This document shows, one piece after another, positions 34,520-44,879 of a stretch of 64,000 nt of DNA (positions are counted from its first letter, which is position 1; the number at the start of each line of letters is the position of its first letter). This DNA comes from Tipula vernalis. Taxonomy: Eukaryota; Arthropoda; Insecta; Diptera; Tipulidae. The DNA lies in the NCBI GenBank assembly GCA_958295665.1, contig OY282559.1, positions 262,980,057 to 263,044,056 on the forward strand, read 5' to 3'. The translations under genes and the position numbers were made by a program. Under the pieces are notes generated by a model. The model did not search any database, had not been told where the DNA came from, and was given only the letters and a program-made list of their open reading frames with translations.

Positions 34520-34929
34520 TGTTACATTCGTTGTTTCTCTTTTATTCGTAGGAGTATAATTTACACCAACATTATCACTATACACAAACGAATTTATTTA
34601 TTTAACACCAAAAATAATTTCCATACAATTTATTAACAAAATTCACAAAATCACTTTTTATAATATTTTCACCAATTTACACTAATTCACTTTTTATTTC
34701 ACTTTTTAATCCTTATACTGTCGCTTACCAAATACTAATGAATCTAATTCGATCACGCTCGCTCTTTATATTATCAAACCAAAACTTCTAGAAATTTCAT
34801 GACTTTTCCAGTAAGAATAGTCTACAAACATTTAGAACAGTTTTATCATGGAAAATTCCATTTTTGTACAGTAAAACTTCGCGCTATTACTTTAACTTAT
34901 TCTATTATAATTCAGGTGTCACCATAACA
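34520..34929 (-). repeat. Solo LTR-like element, 410 bp
   Basis: Bounded by TGTTACATTCG (34520) and ACCATAACA (34929), so TGTTA/TAACA inverted ends. On the minus strand it has a TATA-like AATATAAAGAG and downstream AATAAA motifs, as LTRs do. A truncated relative is at 47897-48240 in the same orientation. No target duplication is obvious and no internal retroelement adjoins it. Confidence 0.6.
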
Positions 34930-35264
34930 ATATTGTTTTAGAAAATTCGATTTATTGCATGCGTGAAAATTTAAATCAACAGCCATCGCTAACCGTTAGA
35001 GACAAATGTGCTTCATTAGATTATCTAAAAAAAATTTGAACATTGGTATTTTATGATTTAGAATTACACTTCCGGATGATTTTTAATTTACTTGCGCTTT
35101 TTAAATTAGAACAAAAAATACACCACTGACTTTTACTGGAACAAAACGTTACGGTTGCTTTGGTAATTTCGAAAAGAGTTTTGTATCAAAACATCTTGTA
35201 TCAAATTATCTGGCCCATATCAACAAACGTCAACTGGACATTAATGAGAATTAAAACTTAAATT

Positions 35265-35936
35265 TAAGTCCAATGGCGAATCCTCTATCAAGAACCTTAG
35301 GTAACATATACATGAATCAATGTGTAAATCTGCATATATTAACAGAATCGAACAACAAAAACCAAATAATCAGGTACTGGCACAGATACGTGGACCATAT
35401 TCTAATACTATTTAACGGCATAATGAGACAGCTCAGCAATCTTCACAAAAACATTAACAACAAACATCCGAACATAAAATTTACTCTAGAATCAGAGACG
35501 AACAAAAGCCATTAATTTTTTAGACTTGAAAATAACAAATGTTAACAACAAGCATACGTTCAAAATATACAGAAAAGACACACAAACGGATCATGCCATT
35601 GACAAATCATCTAACCACCCATACCAACATAAGATGCCAACGTTCAACTATTCAATACATAGACTTAATACGAGCCCGATGAATAATCATGACTATTCGG
35701 AAGAACATCAACAAGAATATAACGAAGGTTTTTAAAAAACACGGATACACGATGTCATTTAAAACAAACAACAAATTAGGGAAGCGACTCAAACAACGTA
35801 ACATACGAGTAAATACATCAATAGACACCGGAACCAACGGAAATACATGTAATGATTGCCCCAAATTCTACATACGACAAACTAGCAGAAGTTAGGTTTA
35901 CAGAACATAAAAAAGACATTGGAAAAGCAAAAATCG
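35265..35936 (+). pseudogene. Penelope-like RT and GIY-YIG, interrupted
   Basis: MANPLSRTLGNIYMNQ opens the palm region. IIRYWHRYVDHILILFNG follows: the catalytic box normally reads RYVDDI, so the second Asp is His. KHPNIKFTLESETNKS, NKHTFKIYRKDTQTD, SSNHPYQHKM and later KKHGYTMSFKTNNKL follow in other frames. The GIY-YIG endonuclease begins at about 35845 with CNDCPKFYIRQTSRS, where Gly of YIG is Arg. RFTEHKKDIGKAK then meets the retroposon at 35948. The body resumes at 36681 and 37612. Confidence 0.88.
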
Positions 35937-35947
35937 ACTCGAAATAT

Positions 35948-36680
35948 TATTATTATTATTATTATTGGAGCGCCATTGCGGGCGAAAGATCTATTGTGCT
36001 GGACCCTGCTTAATTATCCGTCCAATCATATTCAGGTTCAATGAACCTGACAATACTGCCTCCCAGTACTTGATACATACTATCTGGGCTTATTGCTCTC
36101 CCTCCTAGATGTTTACTACAGCATGTAGGTCCGCTAGAAAGGCGGTAGCATTGGAGCCCAAGGACTTCGAGAGGGCTGTCCCACTCCTGTATATTCCTAC
36201 TCATGCCCCGTATTCCGTTTGATTTTACTCTTACGAGTTGCTGGGAATTGCAAATCGCCTGTAGGTCACCCAGCTTTACTACAGAAAGGCTAAATAAAAC
36301 TGGAGGGTGCCTGGTATCCAGAGTCCGCATTTTTTTGGACTGAATAACCTATCAGCCATTCATCCATCGGCATATGCTGTTCCACCTTAGATTATGGTTT
36401 TTTGTCAAGGTTTTCTCAATTAGCGCCGTACTTTAGGCTGTGCCAAATGGCCAAAAATATGCCAAATGGCCTTAGTTACCAGTGGTTGCCACGAGGAAGC
36501 AGCACGTACACTTGCGAATTGTGAACAGGTTACCCTTTACACAATTGTACCTATCACGCAGCTGCCTAATATATGACCAGAACAGCTCACGAGATGCGCA
36601 CCCTACTGGAAGGTTACGGAGATGGTAGAATAAACTACTCAACTTTGGTCCCCCCTCCAATAGACGCCAAACCACCAACT
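35948..36680 (-). mobile_element. Short non-LTR retroposon, copy 2, inserted in Penelope
   Basis: Same element as 20442-21176. The minus-strand 3' end is GCGCTCCAATAATAATAAT. It is flanked by ACTCGAAATAT on both sides (35937-35947 and 36681-36691), an 11-bp perfect target duplication. The interrupted Penelope frame continues across the duplication (AKIDSK|YAQHLTTEK), which proves a clean insertion. The frame at 36010-36330 matches that of copy 1. Confidence 0.88.
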
Positions 36681-36805
36681 CGAAATATGCACAACACTTG
36701 ACTACAGAAAAACACAATAACACTGAGAGCAACACAAACTCACAGGTTTTACACAGAATACAAAAAGGATTACTAATGAACAGATTAGAAAAACTGGAGA
36801 TACTA
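36681..36805 (+). pseudogene. Penelope-like element, endonuclease middle piece
   Basis: Reads YAQHLTTEKHNNTESNTNSQ then a GLLMNRLEKLEIL segment, the conserved NRLEKLEI end of the Penelope endonuclease. It is interrupted by the mariner derivative at a TA (36804-36805). Confidence 0.88.
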
Positions 36806-37611
36806 CCGTGATCAACAAGTTCTCGGAATAACCACCGTGTGGCGCTCCCATCGTTCTGATTTGAGTTCTGTTTTTTTGTTGAGTTGGTACATCTGTTGTT
36901 GATATTCCCTCTAAATCTTAGCGTCATAGCTTGTCATTTGCAAAAGTTACTTAGTCAAGAGTACATCTATCTCTGTGTGTGTTGTGAGTTTATGAGTACG
37001 ATATGCAATCCAGACATCAGGCAAGTGAATGGCGTTCACCAAAAAAAACCACGTCGTTTTCAGTCAAAAAAGAAGGCAATGCTCACGGTTTTCATGGATT
37101 ACAACGGTGTAGTGCATCATGAATTTTTGCCAGAAAGCCAGACCGTAAACAAAGAGTATTATTTGGGCGTTATGAGACGTTTGCGTGAAGCAATTCGCCG
37201 AAAGAGACCAGAATTGTGGGCAGAAAACTCGTGGATTTTGCACCATGATGACGCACCGTCGCACAGTGCCATCATTATTCGTAATTTTTTGACGAAAAAT
37301 GCAACAAATACCATCCAACAGCCACCGAATTCACCTGATTTGGCTCCCTGTGACTTCTTTCTGTTCAATCGAGTTAAAAAACCATTACGGGGAACGCGTT
37401 TCAGCAGCCGAGAGGAAATAATGGAAAAATCGCCAACACACACAGAGTAGATGTACTCTTGACTACGTAACTTTTGCAAATGTCAAGCTATGACGCTAAG
37501 ATTTAGAGTTAATATCAACAACAGATGTACCAACTTAACAAAAAAACAGAACTCAAATCGGAACGATGGGAGCGCCCCACGGTGGTTATTCCGAGAACTT
37601 GTTGATCAAGG
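36806..37611 (+). mobile_element. Mariner derivative, 806 bp with about 185-bp TIRs
   Basis: Ends CCGTGATCAACAAGTTCTCG and its complement, flanked by TA on both sides (36804-36805, 37612-37613). The terminal inverted repeats span about 36806-36990 and 37430-37611, far longer than the roughly 30 bp usual for mariner. The interior keeps the transposase C-terminal half: AMLTVFMDYNGVVHHEFLPE, then WILHHDDAPSHSA (second Asp) and PNSPDLAPCDFFLF (third Asp, D34D spacing), ending at a stop at 37450. The helix-turn-helix and first Asp (TGDE region) are absent, so it is non-autonomous. Confidence 0.9.
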
Positions 37612-37697
37612 TAGTATATAAGGAACGATATAACCTATTTTTACTAAACGAAAAAATTGCCCGCATCAAAATTAACGACCTCATTTTAAACCCGTAA
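37612..37697 (+). pseudogene. Penelope-like element, C-terminus
   Basis: After the mariner the frame resumes as VYKERYNLFLLNEKIARIK and stops at TAA (37695-37697). Removal of the mariner and one TA keeps the frame across the junction, so the insertion is precise. This gives the Penelope ORF end. Confidence 0.85.
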
Positions 37698-38140
37698 TTA
37701 ATACCCTTTTGCAAATTCTTCTGTATTTATCATAAACACGCACCAGATGGTATATACAAAAAACAAAAAGAAGGGCGGTACCACCCCTTTAGGGAAAAAA
37801 TAAAAAATAAAATAAGGGGGGAAAGAAGATTCACAAGGCACGTAGGCACAAAATTGGCTATAAAAGCAGTTTTTAGCATAATTTTAGTTAGTGTTTGTTC
37901 GAAATTTGATAAAGGAATAACACATCATTTCGGTCGTAATTTCATTTTCAAATAAAATAAATATCACATTAAAGAAAGTGACAAAGCCAACATATTGTTT
38001 ACCTAGCAAAATATAATTATTTGAAAATATTACTGTAATTTCGAATAAACGTGAACGTGTCATTGTGTACACAAAAACAGCAGTTACTGAGCAAAGCTTA
38101 CCCCGTTACTTGGGCAATGATGAACGGGCAATCCAAAGCG
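37698..38140 (+). other. Penelope 3' region with promoter-like sequence
   Basis: Non-coding, with GGCTATAAAAGCAG at about 37856 and AGTTAGTGTTTG downstream, a TATA-box-like arrangement. Penelope elements commonly carry a partial tandem 5' copy (pseudo-LTR) with promoter in this position, which would explain it. That link is inference. Confidence 0.45.
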
Positions 38141-38321
38141 AATAAAAATAGCGTAACAGTACAGTAGAAGCCTACAATGGGCTGGCGTAATAGATTAGCA
38201 CCAAAGCTCATTACACCTGAATAAAGGAACAATGATAAATTATAAACATTAGAGAACCAAGATGAAAGACTTCCTCTTCGATTTAACGATGTTGAACAGG
38301 CATTAGAAAAACCTGAAAAGA

Positions 38322-38842
38322 ATGCGGCGGAAAATCAAAGTTACCAACATATTATTGGACATGAATCAGTTCACAAGTCTTCGTATGGACGGGGTGGTCG
38401 AAGATACTGAAAATGTGAATGCTGATCATTCAGAATTCGAAATAATTAAAAGAAAGCTAAAACGCCAAAATTCTACGCCGATCATAACAAAAAATAAACA
38501 ACATGTTTCGGGCGGCAAACCCGGTATCAACCCAAAAGGATAGCCGAACCACCGCATATTCATATCCATTACCAAAGAGTTGAGGATCCTTTACAGTTAG
38601 TGAGTTAGTGAAGACAAAACGCCCTAAAAACTAAGAATATTGAAGAATACCATAAAGTTAAGAAGTTATTCAATGAAGTAGTTGCAACATACTTTAGCGT
38701 TACAGCAAAGGAGCAAAAAATAAAATCGATTGACCTACTAGAATTAACAGAAATGAAGATATACCAGCCTTAAAAACCGAAATAGAAAACAAAGGCAATG
38801 TCAAAATTACCAATATAGCACAGTTAAGAAGCCAGTGAAGTT
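38322..38842 (+). pseudogene. Non-LTR retrotransposon gag (pre-C2HC-like) remnant
   Basis: The first frame (38322-38543) is a basic linker. Then IAEPPHIHIHYQRVEDPLQL, VSELVKTK and, in another frame, IEEYHKVKKLFNEVVATYFS followed by VTAKEQKIKSIDLLELT. A final frame reads NEDIPALKTEIENKG then VKITNIAQL. The YFSYT.KE.K..SIVL..L...EDI..LK.E....G..V..V.N pattern is that of the pre-C2HC domain in ORF1 of Jockey-type LINEs. The zinc knuckles and ORF2 are absent. Confidence 0.6.
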
Positions 38843-38849
38843 AGCCCGA

Positions 38850-40785
38850 GCTCGAATTGTTTCGGTTTGTGTCTTGACTAAAGTGTAGCTATCCAGAAAA
38901 GTTTAGAAAATAAAGTTTATTAAAAAATAATTTTTTTTAATTTTTCTGAATCAATTTAAATCTTGTAAATTTTTTAATTGAATGGAGCCAATACTAGAGA
39001 TAAATCTAATAAGAATTGTATATGGCTAAAGCTTTTTAACACTTACTGAACGGAAATTACTAAGATTAAAAATACAAAAGTTAAAAATTGTATTGTTATA
39101 AAGTTGCATAACCTATCACAAAAAACTTTTTCGTTTTGCTGTAGAATTCAGTTTAGGGAAATATATATTTTTACTGCACCTCCTTCTCCTACAAGCCCCT
39201 ATCTCCTATAAGCTCCAAAAAGGTGTTCTCCTATAAGTTCCTATTTCCTGTTAGCTGTAAAAAGGAGAAAACCAGCTTTGATTTTAATTTTACAAAACAA
39301 TTTTTACGGGTTTAACTAATGATGAATAAAACATCACTACAATGGCGACATTAAGCTCGTCGTATAGACCAAAAAAAAGGAAAAATAATAAAGCCTAAAT
39401 CAATTTTTAAAAGACATATTAATGATAGGTTGCCGCTTATTAGAAATACTTTTAAAACGTGTCATTTTTTACAAAAATTCTTGAACTATTGATTTGACCA
39501 TTCAAGCAATCGCTTTGTCCATCCAAAAAAACGATTTTTTTTTAAACATTTTGGATTTTGACGACCGAATCGAATCATTACTACAATCGCTAATAAATAG
39601 TGATTTAACTAATGTTTATGAAATTAGAAAAAAACTGATAGTCCAAATGTCGGGTTGATCGTACCACAGAGCTCTTTATTGTTTGTAAACACATTTTCCA
39701 AAAATTTCCGAATTCAGAAGTAATGTTAGAATGTTCTAATGAGAAAAGTCTGGAGAAAAGGAGCAAGAAAAACGTCTGATTATTTATTTGTATACCGAAT
39801 TGTACAAAACATTAGAAATTTCAACTAGTCAAACCTGTTTGCAGGAAGTACCACCGAAAACTTGCAAGGATTTTTTTTCAAACTATGATGCCCACAATAA
39901 CATCATACGGTCAAATAGAATGTTTAGATACCGATCAATTGTCCGAAGCAGCTCATACTATAAAACTTGATAATGATGAGTATCAAGTAACGACGGTTAT
40001 TAATTTTATTCACGAAGACCCAGTTATTAAGCATCAAAAAAAAAGTAAACATTAGATGGAACAAAATATGATGGCCTATCCGCATATACCAATAATACGC
40101 AATCCGGACGTAATTGTTATTTACCGGTTAAATTTAATACTTCAACTCACATTTAGTCAAACATAGACCAAAAAACCTGCCGCACAATGTAAAATATAAC
40201 ATTGCTAAACAATTTATTCCAAAAATATTCTTCTATAATCATAAGGAAATTAAAAATGTTGGTGTGGCCACAATCCGACTTTATTTTACATACGGGGCCG
40301 GAACATTCAGTAAATGTATTAGCAGGTTATAACGTCAAGTAGAGTATTTAAATTATTCAACTCACTGTTAAAATCGAGGTACTATAGATTATAAATAAAT
40401 GTTTCAATATATTTACAGTACACACAACAACATTTTTTTGATGCCATAGAAGGACATATTTGGAAAAATCTCGAGTTCAATATGTTTTAGTGACAAAAAA
40501 GTAAAAGTAAAACTCGAAAAACCTTCTAAGTAAACTGCTGGGACATCCCAATATTATATTAGTATTAACTCCATACAATTTAAGACTTCATCTTATTACG
40601 TCCGTTACAGCAGATTAAATCCACTAAATAAAAAATAGGAATTCCCGAATTCATCTCTTTTGGATTCTATCGCTATTGTGTTTTCTATACTGAAAGGTAG
40701 ATGATTTCATCACTAATCAAATGACTAAAAATTGGTTTTCTAGTTGGCTTTGGAAATGTTCCTTTTTTTGTTTTTCATTTAAACA
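38850..40785 (+). other. Unassigned region with broken open stretches
   Basis: Short readable stretches occur (ILDFDDRIESLLQSLIN, YLYTELYKTLEISTSQTCLQ, IECLDTDQLSEAAHTIKLD) with frame changes between them. RPKNLPHNVKYNIAKQFI near 40160-40215 vaguely recalls Penelope. I do not recognise a family with confidence. They could be a decayed gene or TE. Confidence 0.35.
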
Positions 40786-40790
40786 CGGTA

Positions 40791-42022
40791 AAAAAAATTC
40801 ATTTTTATTGTTACACGTGAATAAATCCAGTTCATTTTCCTTTCTTTTGTTTAGTTTTATTAAAATAAAACATTTTAAATAAAAATTAAATTAGTGTTGT
40901 AAATTAAAAAAACAAAAGCCTAAACGATGTTGAAAAGGGAAAATTTGATGCTTACCACGATCAAAGACATTCGAGCCGATTCATAGCCGAAAAACTAGGC
41001 CGAAGTCACACTGATGTGCTAAATGATTTAAGAAATCCTGAAAACTATGGAAAAAATATGAAAGGCTGTTTTGTTTCGAAATTAAAACCGGTAGATAGCT
41101 CCAATTCTGCTCAATCTGCTCGCAGAATCAAGAAGAAAGCCGGTGTTAATGTCTGTGTACAACCCGTTTGTCACGCCATACAGAAAGCTAAACATCTTAA
41201 ACGGATGAAAATTAAGAAAAAGCCACCATTAAACGAAGCTCGAAAAAACAATCGGCTTCAAATTGGGAAAGAGCTTATGACATGGAATAACCAGTGGTAT
41301 AAAGTCGTGTTTTCGGATGAGAAAAAATTCAATTTAGACGGACCCGATGGTTATAACTATTATTTCCATGACCTACGCAAAGAAGAGCTAGTTCTCAATC
41401 GACATCATAGCAGGGAAGGAGGGGTTATATTCTGGGGAGGTATTTCATACTACGGTGAGATTGAGTTAGCTTTTCAAAATCAAAAAATGACAGCTAAGTC
41501 GTATCTGTCTATTTTGGATTCAGCATTTCCAAAGTTCCAACAGCTGTTCGGACCACTGAAATGGGCTTATCAGCAAGATAACGCTCTTATACATACGGCA
41601 AGGATTGTAAAAGGCTGGATTTCCAAGAAAAATGTTGATTTACTTAAATGGCCCCCGTACTCTCCTGATTTAAATATTATGGAAAACGTTTGGGGATGGC
41701 TTTCTCGCAAGGTTTATGAAGGGGATAAACAGTATAATGATAAGGAGTCGCTTATTGAAGGCATCAAAGCTGCTTGGGCCGACATTTCTTTGAATTATTG
41801 GAAGTCGCTATACGATTCAATGCCCAATAGAATATTTGAGCTTATTTCAAAGAATGGAGGCAGCACTCATTACTAAAATAAATAAAAAAATATATTATTA
41901 TAAAAATAAACTTAAATATTAAAGAAAATTATAATTTCATAAAAATATTTCGTGTTTCATCTGGCATTCAAATTTTGGCGTGGATTTATTCACATGTAAC
42001 AATAAAAAAATGCATTTTTTGG
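40791..42022 (+). mobile_element. Tc1-type transposon, 1.23 kb
   Basis: Terminal inverted repeats of about 40 bp (TTTTTATTGTTACACGTGAATAAATCCA on the left, matching the complement of the right end) are flanked by TA (40789-40790 and 42023-42024). They enclose a single long transposase frame. Size and architecture are those of a complete Tc1/Tc3-like element. Confidence 0.88.
40908..41876 (+). CDS. Tc1/Tc3-like transposase (DD34E), start lost
   Basis: The open frame runs 322 codons from a stop at 40905-40907 to TAA at 41876. It begins LNDVEKGKFDAYHDQRHSSR (first helix-turn-helix, RFIAEKLGRS), then RRIKKKAGVN (second HTH). The catalytic triad is VVFSDEKKFNLDGPDG, YQQDNALIHTA and PYSPDLNIMENVWG, with 34 residues between the second Asp and the Glu. 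Length equals the family norm (about 330-340). There is no in-frame ATG before the HTH, and the beginning near 40910 lacks a Met. Otherwise no stop or frameshift is seen, so this is the best-preserved transposase in the window. Confidence 0.93.
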   Translation, partial: KNKSLNDVEKGKFDAYHDQRHSSRFIAEKLGRSHTDVLNDLRNPENYGKNMKGCFVSKLKPVDSSNSAQSARRIKKKAGVNVCVQPVCHAIQKAKHLKRMKIKKKPPLNEARKNNRLQIGKELMTWNNQWYKVVFSDEKKFNLDGPDGYNYYFHDLRKEELVLNRHHSREGGVIFWGGISYYGEIELAFQNQKMTAKSYLSILDSAFPKFQQLFGPLKWAYQQDNALIHTARIVKGWISKKNVDLLKWPPYSPDLNIMENVWGWLSRKVYEGDKQYNDKESLIEGIKAAWADISLNYWKSLYDSMPNRIFELISKNGGSTHY

Positions 42023-42198
42023 TACTTCCCTATGTATGTTCAGCCTTTTATTTTAGTGATAATGTTCTTTAAATTTTAGTAAAAACCCAAATAACACGGG
42101 GGTTAAAATTAAATCATACAAGGGTATTTCCTACATTGTTTTCATTGGATTTAATCAACTGTAACGGACTGTATGTACATATATGAATTTGATTTAGG

Positions 42199-43445
42199 TA
42201 GGGGGCATCCAATTTCTGTCCAAAATATGAATACCGGTATTTCGGTACAACAAAACCGAGATACCGATATTAATACCGGTGTTGTTTATGTACGAGTAAC
42301 ACTTATAGAAACATCGAGCATTAAAAAAAAATAGTTTTAAATAATATACATAATAACATATTCAACCTCGACTTACTTTTTGTGAAATTTTCTGGTTAAC
42401 CTTATTGTTTATTACAACGTCAAGCCTTTCTTGCAATTTTAACGATAAAGATTTCCCTTCGCGCTTGTAGGTTTCACGATCAGCATCACTTTCTGATGTT
42501 GAGTATGAAACTTCATCTGGAGCTGAGGTTGAAGAAAGCCGCTTCATAAGATGGACAGTTATATTAACTATTTCTTTTCTAGTTAGTCTAAAAATGCTTT
42601 AGACTTGCTTACATTCGTGCAAATATTGCAAAAGGCAAGATAAGTTCGTCTTTCTATGATTCTCTGGACCAAAGAGGTTTTCATTCAGCCAGCTAATGGT
42701 CCTTCTCCCAAAGATTAAACCATGAATGCCAGCGTAGCGTCAACAGACATAAGAGTGGGATTCCTCTGACACAACGCTTCTACTGCCAGTTTGACTGGTA
42801 AAATCATAGTTAGAAACCATTGTTTCTATACTCTAGAAACGCCCGTTTCGGTAAAGCTGATAGTTGATTTGACTTCGATCGGAGCTTTTAAGATGCAATT
42901 TCTTAATTTATAAAACCGCTCCATCATAAATAGTAAGCTATTCCATCTGGTTTTTGGTTCTAAGATTACAGATAGTTCTTTGTCGAATTCAGTTTAACGT
43001 AAGATTTTAGGCTAACATTTTTGGTGGCTAATCGTCGAAACAACTTTACAATCTTTCTAATTTTCTTTATTAATGGAGCAAAATTATTGGAACGTCCTTT
43101 ATGTGATTTTTCATTCAGTTTTGTTTTTTGTAGAGTGAAACATCAATCATACGAATGAGCTATACGATTAGATTGTTCCAACACTCACAAAATAAAAATT
43201 AGTATATTGCGTTACTCTTCCTGAACTTTGCTTTGTTTATAAATTTTCAAGAGTTTATAAAAAATTTGACTTTATACGATTCCTATAAGAATTCTGACTT
43301 TAATTACAATTCAATGAATATTGGGCGAATAATCAATAAAAATGCAAATGCCGAAATACCGGTACTGATCGCTCAATACCGGTACTAAAAAATGGTCCGG
43401 TATACCGGTATTTCGGTTTCCGGTATACCGGTATTAGATGCCCTA
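42199..43445 (-). mobile_element. Internally deleted hAT transposon
   Basis: Left end TAGGGGGCATCC and right end complement TAGGGCATCTAATACCGG form short TIRs; TTTAGG occurs on both outer flanks (imperfect 8-bp duplication). Subterminal CCGGTA palindromes cluster at both ends (42235-42285, 43350-43435). The minus strand encodes KTRWNSLLFMMERFYKLRN, CILKAPIEVKSTISFTETG and ILPVKLAVEALCQRNPTL (about 42980-42740). This is the central hAT transposase region. KRLSSTSAPDEVSYSTSESD at 42547-42490 is a downstream piece. The BED finger and dimerisation domain are missing. Confidence 0.8.
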
Positions 43446-43554
43446 GTTTAGGAGTTATTCCGTCAGTTTTGTATTATTATGTGCTCGCCATAAGTAAACC
43501 AAGGCAGTAAATTAGCTTATAAATGTTTTATTACGGAATTGGGCCATCTATATA

Positions 43555-44221
43555 ATGCTAAACAGGCTGATTATGAAAGCTCGAAGAAGAGGAAATGCTT
43601 CCAACCCATTTTATTTAAAATATAAGGCAATTTATAAAGTGACCAATACGTGTGGCTTCGACTCGCTAGTCATCATTTTTGTATGTTTGGGACTCGATAA
43701 GGTGTTTTTGAATTTAAAATTTCCCGAAATTAAGATAGATTTTTTTAACTTCATTTTAAATTTAATAAAGGCAAAAAAATTATCAAGCCAAACCTACGAC
43801 ACTCGTTCAAACCTGTTGTTTGAAATATTTAAGGAGATAAAGTTTATAGAAAACTTAGGAAACATGACTACACTAAACACTGAGTGCCAAATAACGTACC
43901 AAATCAATAAAATGGTACCCCAACCTACATCAGTGTATCAAAAATGTGATGAGGAAAGCGTGATTCGTGCTACATACCGTTTGATATTTTCACTGTAAAC
44001 GAAAATACCCTGCGCAATTTTGAAAGCTCTATATCATTCGGAACTTTAACTTGCTCTAGTTGTAAAACACTCCTTAAAGTTGACAAAGCAATAAGCCATT
44101 ACATGTTGTTCAACAACGAAAATTAAAACATCAAAATTGCTGACATACAACAACAAATAAGACTAAATAATGAAAATTTCTATTTAAAAGCGGTAGCCTT
44201 TGGTAGAATTACATTGCGAGA
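43555..44221 (+). pseudogene. USP-like cysteine protease, N-terminal half
   Basis: A 147-codon frame with IYKVTNTCGFDSLVIIF, which matches a cysteine-protease Cys box (N-x-C-x-x-D/N-S-L) of USP/C19-like proteases. A helical region SQTYDTRSNLLFEIFKE follows, then VYQKCDEES. After a frameshift at about 43990 it continues NENTLRNFESSISFGTLTCS with CSSCKTLL, giving a possible second zinc-binding pair. It ends near YLKAVAFGRI at 44221, where a 39-bp inverted repeat begins. The matching His-box half is 8 kb downstream. Which gene or element it belongs to is unknown; similar domains occur repeatedly in insect genomes near mobile DNA. Confidence 0.55.
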
Positions 44222-44224
44222 CTA

Positions 44225-44263
44225 ATGCTGTGTGCCTCAGAAGACTTTTCAAACTAAACTTTT
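44225..44263. repeat. 39-bp inverted repeat, left copy
   Basis: ATGCTGTGTGCCTCAGAAGA and the next 19 bases are a perfect reverse complement of 52322-52360. The copy abuts the end of the protease N-terminal half. Confidence 0.95.
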
Positions 44264-44432
44264 CAAATTTTGAAGCTTTCGCTATCTCCTCATAGATGCT
44301 TGATGAAAAGGCAGTTTACGAGGTTACTTTTCGACAAATTTTCAATTTGTATGACTACAGTTTAAAATACGTAGTCAGTAAAGCCCGATACACATTGAGT
44401 ACGAGTAACGAGAACGATATTCCCTTTTTTAC

Positions 44433-44708
44433 CAAATTATGTAACATAATAATTAAAATAGTTAAAACTGTATGATTTTAATGAACGATAGTTAAAATAT
44501 CGTGCATTTATTAAAAATAAAATTTAAAATTTTAACAGTTTCAATACAAAATTTCAATTTATCATCGTAAATTAAAACGGTAAAATGAAATTTTGTATTA
44601 AAACTGTTAAAATTTTGAATTTAATTTTTAGTAAATGCACGATATTTTAACTATTGTTAATTATAATCATACAGTTTTAACAATTTTAATAATTTTCTTA
44701 CATAATTC
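44433..44708. mobile_element. Palindromic MITE, about 125-bp arms
   Basis: Left arm AAATTATGTAA..AGTTAAAACTGTATGA..ATATCGTGCATTTA and right arm are inverted copies about a centre near 44572. Few mismatches. AT-rich with no coding. Confidence 0.85.
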
Positions 44709-44879
44709 AGTTTATAAGCAATCGGTTTCTCATTTCTTCTCTGGATTTCGCCACTTCACGATCATTAATATGGTTTATGTTCAGCGGAAGTTCTCCATGC
44801 TGAATCACCATTGAAACGTTTCCCGCAATGAATTTTCTCATAGTAATTCCAGTCGGCGTTTGATTTATCCAAATGAATT

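Noticed and set aside
41016..41876. GTG at 41016 as transposase start
   Set aside because: The same frame is open to 40908 and encodes the conserved first helix-turn-helix upstream of this codon.
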